Shown: positions 1 to 7,812 of the stretch, in pieces | How the letters are laid out: each line of letters begins with the position of its first letter | Numbering within the stretch: the first letter of the stretch is position 1 | Source: CAVEFW01 sp963643505 | GTDB taxonomy: Bacteria; Actinomycetota; Coriobacteriia; Coriobacteriales; Eggerthellaceae | Assembly (NCBI GenBank): GCA_963643505.1 | Contig: CAVIKF010000003.1 | Span: 1 to 64,000 of the forward strand | Length of the DNA: 64,000 nt | Reading direction: 5' to 3' | The notes under the pieces: model-generated | Databases searched by the model: none | What the model saw: the letters and a program-made list of their open reading frames with translations, nothing else | Told to the model about the DNA's origin: nothing | Made by a program: the position numbers and the translations under genes

Positions 1-2942
1 TACATGGCAAAGTGGATTCCGTCATCGCCGCAGGTCAGAGAAACACCGCCTCCGTCGCATGTATCATAATCTCCGCTTTCGGAAGATTCCGCCCTGTTGT
101 GGTGAATACGACCGCCGTACATATAGAATGCAACGTTGTCTTCAACCTCATTATCACCTATATGCACGCCGCCTCCGGCGCCCTCACATCCACTGGTACA
201 CCACGCACTGTTATGGCAGATATCTCCGCCATAAAGATACAGACACGCAGTTTCGTCTTCACAGTCAATATCTATTGCGCCGCCGATGTACGATTTGTTG
301 CTGCATAGAGTGGTGCCTTCGTAGATATAAACCTTGCCTTTACTGTAAACAGCACCACCGCATTCCTCCCACCAATTATCGTTCATGTTCCAGTTGCTTT
401 TAATCGTCGTGCCCTTTAAAACAAGTGAGCTTGCGCTGTCTACAGAGATTGCCGCAGCCTCCGCCTCGACATTTCTGCCGTCAATCAAAAGATTGCCTAT
501 GGTCACTTGTGTCGGAGTTTCACCCGTTGATTCTACGGACAGCAGTGTTTCAGTGAACCCATCGGGGCGGACAAGAGAGCCGCCGTCAACAGAAGAAATG
601 CTCACAGAACGGTTAACAACGACGGTTTCCGTCACGGGAATTTCGGCACCGATAACGATCGATTTGCTTGAGCTCGCAATAGCTGCCTTAAGCTCGTCAA
701 GCGTCCGTACGATGCTGTCGTTTTCAACAGGGTAGAGAACGGTATCTTTTTCTACAACGGATGACGAAATCCACGCAAGACCGTCCTTATCCTGCCACGC
801 CTGGGCAAGAGAAAAGTTTTCTGCAGTTGAAAGCGCAGCCCCATACGGTATTACCGACTTGTGCTCAGCGCCGTCAACGATAAAGGTAACGGTGACTGTA
901 TCCTTTTTATATGAAGCATACAGTGTCAGATTGCTTTCAACAAAACCAGTGAAATATTGATTGCCGTCAGCGTCGAACCAACCGAGGAAATCATCGCTGC
1001 AAATTTCAGGCAGACAGAGAAGTTCCGTCTCATAGGCTTGCACGGTCTTCAAAATTTCATCACCGTCATAGAAAATCACGGTGAATTCCTCCGAAGGAAC
1101 CACTTCGATTACTTGATCGCTGCCGTTCCCGTCCTTTGTATGGTTCATATAAACAATGGACGCTTTGTATATCGGGCCGTCATTGCCAGTACGCTCCTCT
1201 ATTCGCCCTCCAAACAGATTGACTGTGGATGAACTGCCTCCGCTTATAGCATCATCCGGCGCAGAATAGTTGCCGGAAACAATGTTGCACACGGAGTCGG
1301 AATACATGTAAACCACTTTATTGGAATCCGTACTGACGTCCACTCCATCAAAGGTCAGCTCAACCCCGCTTGCAAGCTGGAACATATTGCCGGGGCCGGT
1401 AATCTTCGTTCCCTCATCGGCTGTAATGTATACATCTGACGCTACATTCAAGGCGCCATATTCTGAAGGAAATTCCACATTGCCAGAGATTCGGATATAA
1501 CTCTTCTTGGCATCGATGGCGCTCTTAAGCTCTTCATAAGAAGTAACGACGCTCGGCTCTCCAGATGGCTTCTCCGGTGTTGAAGGCGTATCGGGTTCTT
1601 CCGGATCCGGGTCCATCGGAAGGCCTTCCTTAACAAACTTAGCTTGAAGCTCGGTTGCGGATGTAAAAACAGAGTCGGAATCATATCTATTACCGTCGGC
1701 ATCAACCCAGCCCCACCAGCGATATTCTTTGCTTGGAGCTTCGGGGCGTGACGGCCAATTGACTACGGATGAATTCGCTTTGACCGTTTCGCGATAATCT
1801 TCGGCTCCGTTCTCATCTAAGAATACGATGTCAAATTCATCAGGACATATTCTGATCTTCGATGCGCTGCTTACACGCCAATCTGCAGGATCCGCCACAT
1901 ATCCTTCTGCGATGCTGATATTGTTTTCGTTTTCCCATTGGAATGCTGCGCCGCCGGAGCTGTTGGTAAAAGTTCCGCCGCTCAGCTGAACTGTGGCTTC
2001 ATTTATGGCCCAGATTGCATAATACGTCGAGGCAAAGTCGCCATCTTCGATTTTAAGCGCGCCGTTGTCACTAATATCGAAGCAAATGGCTTCATTCTCC
2101 GCATTTCCTGCCGTGAAGGTGCCGCCTTTCACAGTGAGCACGCCTCCGGTAAAATCATCCACACAATCTTCCGACGAGATAAATGTGCCCGTCTCAATTA
2201 CGGCATTACCGGCATAGAGCCCTGAAATGATGTGCTCACTCTCGTAATAGCCACTTTTGATTTCAAGCGAGCATCCATCATCTTCAAGATATCCGACTAT
2301 ATAATCTTCAGATACCACATTTGCGTTTTCAATAATTACACTTGCATTTCCGTAATTCTCATATATCAAAGAATATCCGGGCTTATAACTTCCACCTTTA
2401 ACAACAACCGTTCCGTAATTATCCGAAATCACATCATCGCTGGACACGATTCCATCGCCAGCTGTTGACTCGATTGTGAGAACGCCGCCAGCCTTGATCG
2501 TGTCGATAACATCATCGCCTGTCGACTCAATTTGGGCGTTCACAAGCGTCAGACTTCCCGTTTCGGCAATTTCGAACAGGGCATCATCAACCGTGATCTT
2601 ATGACCGTTAAAATCCAACCTGACATTCTTATCAACGACGATTGAATCGAGCTCGCTTTGCGAATAGTCAATCTCCGCCCCAAGAACGATAGTCTCGCCC
2701 GCCGCGGAGTTAGAAACTGCATCTTTTAGATCTTGCGCGGTCACGACCTCGCCGTGCCATTCAAGCCCGGCTAGTGAAATCTGGTCATCATAAAACCCGC
2801 AAATCCGTTCTCCACTTTCGTCATAGCATTCCTCTGTATGCACGTGACCGCCTTCAGCTGACGCTACAACCGAAAATGCGGGTGTGGCACTGAAAGCCAT
2901 GGCAAACGAAAGCAGGACTGCGAGTAACTTTTTTGCTTTCAT
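1..2942 (-). CDS. Giant secreted beta-helix/InlB-repeat surface protein (3' end beyond window)
   Basis: The minus frame is open from an ATG at 2942 to the window edge, so about 980 residues are seen and the C-terminus is missing. An AGGAG-type ribosome site lies just upstream. The N-terminus is a clear signal peptide (MKAKKLLAVLLSFAMAFSA, then TPAFSVVASA). The body reads as repeated Gly/Asn-rich turns such as VVVKGGSYKPGYSL and FYMYGGRIHHNRA, typical of right-handed parallel beta-helix (pectin-lyase-fold) adhesins. Two stretches (FTVIFYDGDEILKTV... and VTVTFIVDGAEHKSV...) resemble InlB B-repeat/Flg_new modules. A Pro/Glu/Asp linker lies near residues 440-455. Probable role: cell-surface adhesion or glycan contact. 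Substrate is unknown, and the anchoring domain is outside the window. Confidence 0.85.
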   Translation of the reverse strand, partial: MKAKKLLAVLLSFAMAFSATPAFSVVASAEGGHVHTEECYDESGERICGFYDDQISLAGLEWHGEVVTAQDLKDAVSNSAAGETIVLGAEIDYSQSELDSIVVDKNVRLDFNGHKITVDDALFEIAETGSLTLVNAQIESTGDDVIDTIKAGGVLTIESTAGDGIVSSDDVISDNYGTVVVKGGSYKPGYSLIYENYGNASVIIENANVVSEDYIVGYLEDDGCSLEIKSGYYESEHIISGLYAGNAVIETGTFISSEDCVDDFTGGVLTVKGGTFTAGNAENEAICFDISDNGALKIEDGDFASTYYAIWAINEATVQLSGGTFTNSSGGAAFQWENENNISIAEGYVADPADWRVSSASKIRICPDEFDIVFLDENGAEDYRETVKANSSVVNWPSRPEAPSKEYRWWGWVDADGNRYDSDSVFTSATELQAKFVKEGLPMDPDPEEPDTPSTPEKPSGEPSVVTSYEELKSAIDAKKSYIRISGNVEFPSEYGALNVASDVYITADEGTKITGPGNMFQLASGVELTFDGVDVSTDSNKVVYMYSDSVCNIVSGNYSAPDDAISGGSSSTVNLFGGRIEERTGNDGPIYKASIVYMNHTKDGNGSDQVIEVVPSEEFTVIFYDGDEILKTVQAYETELLCLPEICSDDFLGWFDADGNQYFTGFVESNLTLYASYKKDTVTVTFIVDGAEHKSVIPYGAALSTAENFSLAQAWQDKDGLAWISSSVVEKDTVLYPVENDSIVRTLDELKAAIASSSKSIVIGAEIPVTETVVVNRSVSISSVDGGSLVRPDGFTETLLSVESTGETPTQVTIGNLLIDGRNVEAEAAAISVDSASSLVLKGTTIKSNWNMNDNWWEECGGAVYSKGKVYIYEGTTLCSNKSYIGGAIDIDCEDETACLYLYGGDICHNSAWCTSGCEGAGGGVHIGDNEVEDNVAFYMYGGRIHHNRAESSESGDYDTCDGGGVSLTCGDDGIHFAM

Positions 2943-3064
2943 AGCCTGTTCTCTCCTCTCGACTTTAGAACGTAGGGCGATGAAGTCTTCATTGATCCGT
3001 CTGCCGAACGGCAATGTAACCAATGTTTTCAATCTTGGAGAAATGGCAGTAACGCAATACCAAC

Positions 3065-3113
3065 AAAAACAAGGTTGCCGCAAAAAAGGAACGTATCCTT
3101 TTGCAGCAACCTT
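3065..3113 (-). terminator. Rho-independent terminator after the kinase/regulator operon
   Basis: A long inverted repeat (AAGGTTGC...GCAACCTT with an A-rich inner stem, 3071-3113) lies 17 bases past the regulator stop codon. On the minus strand it is followed by GTTTTTG (3070-3064). It should end the 6314-3130 transcript before the giant surface gene. Confidence 0.75.
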
Positions 3114-3129
3114 CGTATCTGTACGATAG

Positions 3130-3921
3130 TTAAAGATTTATGCTGTTAAGAATGTTTGCCAAAATCGGCTCTGCCCAGGAGTATTCTGTCAGGAATTCGC
3201 CGTCGAATCGCTCTATGCTCTCTGCGTTCTTATCAAGCCACGAAAAATAATCGCAGTCACAGACAGCGACGTTCAGCATTTGTCCACGTGGGGTTGAAAG
3301 CAACAGTTCGCTCGCGCCAGCCTCTTCCAGCGCATGCTTGAGTCGAGAAAGCGCATTATAGTAGACCTTCATGTTCACGTTGTTGTACTCGCGATTTTCC
3401 CACACGGTGCTGTAAATTTTCTCGTTGCTGATTTCTTTTCCGCGTCGTATGGCAATAAGAGCAAGGATTTCCTTGGTCTTACCGCTGATTTTGACCGGTA
3501 CGCCGTCCTTGAGCACATTGAATCTGCCGAACATCTGTATATAGATGTCCTTTTGGATGCGCGTTGCAAGCAGGGACATCTTATCGACCATCATTTGGAT
3601 GGTCTCTTTCTTGTATGGCTTGAGGATATAGTAGTCGCCGCCTATCTCGTTGAAGTCACGCACATAGTCGTCATGAGCGGAGATGAACACAACGAGCAGC
3701 TTGGGATATATCTCGCGCAATTTAACTGCGAGCTCGATGCCGTCCATGCCAGGCATGCGCACGTCCAGCAGCGCAAGCTCGAATTCATTGTCCTGCGCAT
3801 AGGCAAGTGCCTCCTCGGAACTTTGGAACTGCGCAACTACTTTGAGCTGCGGAATTCCCTCGCTGTAACGCATAAAGCTCCGCAACATAATGGCTTCATC
3901 GTCTACCATGATGGCTCTCAT
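3130..3921 (-). CDS. Response regulator, CheY receiver plus SARP/OmpR-like winged helix
   Basis: Cytoplasmic transcription regulator of 263 residues. Residues 1-120 form a receiver domain with the acidic pair VDDE (7-8), phosphoacceptor Asp53 in LLDVRMPGMDG and the conserved Lys of KPYKK. Residues about 128-225 (IYIQMFGRFNVLKDGVPV, then KTKEILALIAIRRG) look like the winged-helix domain found in SARP/BTAD regulators rather than LytTR, although the partner kinase is LytS-like. Its ATG overlaps the kinase stop by four bases, so the two are translationally coupled. The adjacent giant surface gene is a plausible target, by position only. Confidence 0.88.
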   Translation of the reverse strand: MRAIMVDDEAIMLRSFMRYSEGIPQLKVVAQFQSSEEALAYAQDNEFELALLDVRMPGMDGIELAVKLREIYPKLLVVFISAHDDYVRDFNEIGGDYYILKPYKKETIQMMVDKMSLLATRIQKDIYIQMFGRFNVLKDGVPVKISGKTKEILALIAIRRGKEISNEKIYSTVWENREYNNVNMKVYYNALSRLKHALEEAGASELLLSTPRGQMLNVAVCDCDYFSWLDKNAESIERFDGEFLTEYSWAEPILANILNSINL

Positions 3922-6314
3922 ACTTGCCCTCCCCTGACGTTTCGGCTGTACGCCGGAATGCTGATTGTGACCTTCGTTCCGGCACCGACAACGCTGTCGA
4001 TGTGAACCTTTGCTTTTAACAGGCTCTCGAAGCGAAATATCAGGTTCGCGAGGCCGTTGGAATCTCTCGTGCCGGCCTCGACCTCCTGCATCGTCTTCTC
4101 GTAGTCAAACCCGATACCGTCGTCCTCTACGCTGACGATAATGCAGCCCCCGCTTCGCATCGTTCTAACGATCACGGTCCCGCCCGCCGCTCCGCGGTTG
4201 AAGATGCCGTGACGGATGGCGTTTTCGACAATCGGCTGGACACTCAGGGGAATAATCTCGAAGTCCGTTTCCGGGCACTCAAACCTCACGGTGAGGCGCT
4301 CGCCAAAGCGCATCTTTTCGATGCTGGTATAGGCCTTGATATTCTCAATTTCTTGTGTAAAGGGTATCAAAGCGTCGCTCGACATCGATCGGATGCACGC
4401 TCTTAGATACGTTGTGAAGTCATAAATGAGGTCGGAGGCGTACTCCGGATTGTCCAAAACAATCTCGCGGATGGACGAGAGAGCGTTGTAGAGAAAATGC
4501 GGCTGCATCTGGCTGCTGGCGTTCTTGATTCTGCTTTGCTCCAGTTTGTCACGCGTCTCCTCAAGCTCCCGCTCAAGAGCTTGGCACTCCGCGCGGTATT
4601 TGCTCATATCGATTACGACGGAGTAACCGTATCTGGCGCCGGAGGAGGCACGCTTGGCATACATGGTGTCGGAAACCTCAAGGAGAGTGCCGTCTTTGCA
4701 GAGCATGCGATACTCGCAACTCTGCGAGCCTCCGTTTAGCGCGAGCTCCCTGCAAAACGCGCGATATCGAGATCGATCATCCTTGCATAGCAGTTGCGAA
4801 TAGTGGCAGTCGGGACCAATCAGCCCATCGATTTCCGAGCGCGAATACCCGAGCATCTTGCAAAGGCCGTCGCTAAAGTAACCGAGGTGGGCCTGGCCGG
4901 TAAGGCTGTTTCGATAAACGGCTCCGGGCATCTGCGCGTAGGTGTCTAGCTCCATTTCCTCGACGTGATGCAAATCGGATACATCGAGGAGCGCGCAATA
5001 GATTTTTGTCATGTTGCCGTTTTCGTCTGCGATGGGGATGATCTTGACTTTAAGCCAATAAAGCCGGTCTTGGTTGTTAGCGGCGGGAGCCAAAATCGTT
5101 TCGAACGAGCAGCTCTTCCCGGTATTTTTTGCTATCGCGACCTCCGATTCCAGCTCGCTGTAGTCAAACTCGGGATGCGCTTGCTTGTAGCTATTAAAGG
5201 CACCTGCGCTCCCGTCAATCGCGCTCAATCCCAAATCGTCAAAGTTCTCCTGCAAGGTCGTGGCAATCCCAGTTTCGGTGTCGTATTCCACAACCGCGCA
5301 ACGTATCTCACTGAGGAGATTTTTGTAGTTGTCGTTGTAGCGCTGGATTATGCGCGCCTCTCGTTGCGAGCGCCGAATGTTGATGCTGTCCGAAACGAGG
5401 ATGTATGCGATGGAGGCGAGACACACAAACGCAATACAGACGATTACTTCGCGCGTCCTACTGAGATTTTCACCATAGGTTTCGCTCGCATTCGCTTCAT
5501 CCACAACGCAGTAAAGGCTCCAACCGCATTCGTCTAGCGAGACGCGCTCCGCAAAACAGCTTCGGCCGGCAATGTCGATACGGTGCGCCTTACCGTCCTC
5601 CTCGAGATTTTGCAGACTTGCGCCCAGCTGGGTTAGGTTCGGTTCATTCCCTTCTTCGACACCGTGGGTCGAAAAATAGCCGTAGCCGCTTTCGTTCGCC
5701 GCGATCAGCAGCCCGGTCTCATCACAGATTAAGACAGCGGTCGCAGAGTCAAAGAGGTCGCTGTGGGCAAAAATCGACTTTTCAAGGATGGAGGTTTCCT
5801 TGCTGCAAAAGAGCACTCCGACCATCTTGCCGCTTGCGTCGTATGCCGGAATCGAGAGGATAACTCGCGGCTCGCTTGTCTTTTTCGTGATGGGAAGATA
5901 CTCGCAAATCTTGGTATGGCTTCCATCAATGATCTCTTGGAAATATTCGCGGTCGGCGCACGACCCAATGGTATTTCCCTGGTAGTCAGTGGTGTTGCCG
6001 CTCGTATCCGCCAAGCAAAGACCGCAAAGCTCGAACGTTTCTACGATTGAGTTGAGCGTAGGTTGAATCTCTTGGCTACCGAATTGCTTGCCGCTTGCAA
6101 GCATGTTTGCGATAAGGTAGAGCGGCTGATATTGTCCGCTCATGTCGTCTTTAAACGCAGATGCCTGCATGCCAACGGTGGACTGCATCTCGGCCAGGGC
6201 GCGGCTTTCGACATTTTGCGATAGCTTTGCAGAGAGAGTGGCCATGACGAGGACGATTACCAACAAGGCAACGCCGAAACGAACGAGATGCGCGAAGCGC
6301 CCGAAGACACGCAT
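3918..6314 (-). CDS. LytS-type membrane sensor histidine kinase with extracellular sensor and PAS
   Basis: Start chosen at ATG 6314 (MRVFGRFAHLV), which has AGGAG six bases upstream; a longer frame begins at 6389 without a site. The protein is about 798 residues. Order: membrane helix near 12-30, an extracellular Cache-like sensor of about 270 residues, a second helix (VIVCIAFVCLASIAYILV), PAS-like regions, a coiled coil (ERELEETRDKLEQSR), then a His_kinase domain with SQMQPHFLYNALSS (phospho-His about residue 606) and a HATPase with VENAIRHG and DDGIGF. This is the LytS/YehU class. It should autophosphorylate on an extracellular cue and pass phosphate to the regulator whose ATG overlaps its stop. 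The ligand is unknown. Confidence 0.88.
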   Translation of the reverse strand: MRVFGRFAHLVRFGVALLVIVLVMATLSAKLSQNVESRALAEMQSTVGMQASAFKDDMSGQYQPLYLIANMLASGKQFGSQEIQPTLNSIVETFELCGLCLADTSGNTTDYQGNTIGSCADREYFQEIIDGSHTKICEYLPITKKTSEPRVILSIPAYDASGKMVGVLFCSKETSILEKSIFAHSDLFDSATAVLICDETGLLIAANESGYGYFSTHGVEEGNEPNLTQLGASLQNLEEDGKAHRIDIAGRSCFAERVSLDECGWSLYCVVDEANASETYGENLSRTREVIVCIAFVCLASIAYILVSDSINIRRSQREARIIQRYNDNYKNLLSEIRCAVVEYDTETGIATTLQENFDDLGLSAIDGSAGAFNSYKQAHPEFDYSELESEVAIAKNTGKSCSFETILAPAANNQDRLYWLKVKIIPIADENGNMTKIYCALLDVSDLHHVEEMELDTYAQMPGAVYRNSLTGQAHLGYFSDGLCKMLGYSRSEIDGLIGPDCHYSQLLCKDDRSRYRAFCRELALNGGSQSCEYRMLCKDGTLLEVSDTMYAKRASSGARYGYSVVIDMSKYRAECQALERELEETRDKLEQSRIKNASSQMQPHFLYNALSSIREIVLDNPEYASDLIYDFTTYLRACIRSMSSDALIPFTQEIENIKAYTSIEKMRFGERLTVRFECPETDFEIIPLSVQPIVENAIRHGIFNRGAAGGTVIVRTMRSGGCIIVSVEDDGIGFDYEKTMQEVEAGTRDSNGLANLIFRFESLLKAKVHIDSVVGAGTKVTISIPAYSRNVRGGQV

Positions 6315-6404
6315 GAATTCTCCTGAAAATATCTTTACAACAGGTACTTTTGTCGGGTCGATTCGTGCAATGATATCATGGTCAACCAACGCGTTACCAA
6401 CGTT

Positions 6405-7613
6405 TCAGGGCATCAACTCATGCACCTCTCCGTTCAAGCCCTCCACCTCGGCGATGACTTGCGCATATGCATTCTCAACGGCAAACGCGGCGCGAACCTG
6501 TGGCGCCGTCGCCTCTGCCAACGCCGCCTCCGCATCAAAATTTCCCAACATATCCCCTATTACATGCGCCAACGCGTCAACATCACCACAAGGATACAAC
6601 CTACCGCCACCAAAGAGCCTGTTCACCATGGCAAATCCCGGGTTGTCTGACGCGATCACAGGCACGCCGCACATAAGCGCCTCGGCATACACGCACCCGA
6701 AGGTCTCGCTCTTTGAGGGCAAGACAACGATGTCGCGGCTCGAAACATGCCCCCACGGGTTTTCCTGTCTCCCCAGAAACGAAACCTTTGAAAGCGCCTC
6801 GCGGGCGATGAGATCGTCACACGCTCTGCGATAATTCGCGCCATCCCCATCACCGCCAATGAACACAAGCCCTCGCACCTTCAACTCTTCAGGCAACATG
6901 GCATAGGCACGCAAAAGCTCGAGTTGGTTCTTCCTCTCGGATATGAGTCCGATGCAGACAATGCGACCTTGTGTATCTCCGGCACGCTCGCTACCGCCAA
7001 ACTCGTTATCGGCAAATTCGCTACCGTCAGATTCGCTACTGACAAACTCGCCCAATTTCCCCGGATTCGTATACGGAAGGAAGGTGCCGATTTCGCGACC
7101 ACCAAGTCTAGGCTCAAGACTCGTCCGCAGCGTTCCCTCAACGCAGAACAGGGCATCGGAATACTCGCTTATGAACGGAATCTTGTTGCGATAATAGGCA
7201 AACTCCCCCTCGGGAAACTCGTGTATTAACCAGATATGACGAGCCTCACCCGCCGCCGCAAGCGCACCATGGTAGACGTTCACCGTATTGCTTATGACAA
7301 CGTCAACAGCGTTCGCGCATATGATATCGCGAATCTTCTTGATTGCCGCGAGGTCTGCAGGTGAATCGGGTGGCGTGTTGACGTCGCCGCCGGGCGCATC
7401 AGGCCACCAACGCAACTCCGGAACGCGAATCGGCGTGATGCCGGATGCGTTGCAGGTGGCGCGGTATGCGTCTTCGGCATGCGGCGAATACGCGGGATAC
7501 ACGTTGAAGACGCGATGGCCCTTCCCCGCCAAATGCGCCATGAGTTGGAAGATGCTGATTTCCGCTCCGTTGGAAAAGTCGCCCGTCGGGGACACGAAGA
7601 GGATGGATTTCAT
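6405..7613 (-). CDS. GT4-like glycosyltransferase with in-frame repeat insert
   Basis: GT-B fold glycosyltransferase, about 402 residues, probably cytoplasmic or membrane-associated and building a surface glycan. MKSILFVSPTGDFSNGAE is the typical N-terminal Rossmann start with the donor-side Gly-Ala. The C-terminal half has GLISERKNQLELLRAY and the E-x7-E signature SKSETFGCVYAEALMCGVPV of family GT4. The frame is open upstream to an ATG at 7808, but that extension is translated 15-bp DNA repeat (7723-7812) and is low complexity, so the start at 7613 is preferred; the site GTGGGG is weak. A Ser/Glu/Gly/Asp-rich insert near the interdomain linker is encoded by another 15-bp repeat at 6984-7058. 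It lies downstream of and co-directional with the two-domain GT2 gene. Confidence 0.85.
   Translation of the reverse strand: MKSILFVSPTGDFSNGAEISIFQLMAHLAGKGHRVFNVYPAYSPHAEDAYRATCNASGITPIRVPELRWWPDAPGGDVNTPPDSPADLAAIKKIRDIICANAVDVVISNTVNVYHGALAAAGEARHIWLIHEFPEGEFAYYRNKIPFISEYSDALFCVEGTLRTSLEPRLGGREIGTFLPYTNPGKLGEFVSSESDGSEFADNEFGGSERAGDTQGRIVCIGLISERKNQLELLRAYAMLPEELKVRGLVFIGGDGDGANYRRACDDLIAREALSKVSFLGRQENPWGHVSSRDIVVLPSKSETFGCVYAEALMCGVPVIASDNPGFAMVNRLFGGGRLYPCGDVDALAHVIGDMLGNFDAEAALAEATAPQVRAAFAVENAYAQVIAEVEGLNGEVHELMP
6984..7058. repeat. In-frame 15-bp tandem repeat inside the GT4 gene
   Basis: Five 15-bp units start at 6984, 6999, 7014, 7029 and 7044, each around the core CTCG/TTCG followed by CTAC or TTAT. 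On the coding strand they give five-residue units (DGSEF, ADNEF, GGSER). Unit number could vary without frameshift. Confidence 0.85.
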
Positions 7614-7722
7614 CCCCACGCCCTGTTTGTCGCGGGAAAGCGATGCGTCACCTGACGATTTGCCCGATGAGCTCTGGGAAAACGGTGAACACAACAAGCG
7701 TTTGAGATTGATAAATGCTCGC

Positions 7723-7812
7723 TGACGAGCCGCACTAGGGTGAGGCGTGCCATCGCGAGGTGTGCTAGGGCAAGACGTGCTAGGGCGATTCGTGTTAGGG
7801 CGAGCCATGCTA
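7723..7812. repeat. Six 15-bp tandem units beginning at the GT2 stop codon
   Basis: On the minus strand the units are 7812-7798, 7797-7783, 7782-7768, 7767-7753, 7752-7738 and 7737-7723. The first is TAGCATGGCTCGCCC, where TAG is the stop of the upstream GT2 gene; the others keep the pattern TAGCACG..TCGCCC. It fills most of the 196-base spacer before the GT4 start at 7613. Confidence 0.9.

Noticed and set aside
7614..7808. N-terminal 65-residue extension of the GT4 protein
   Set aside because: The extension is translated 15-bp repeat and non-conserved sequence. The GT-B fold begins at the Met encoded at 7613.
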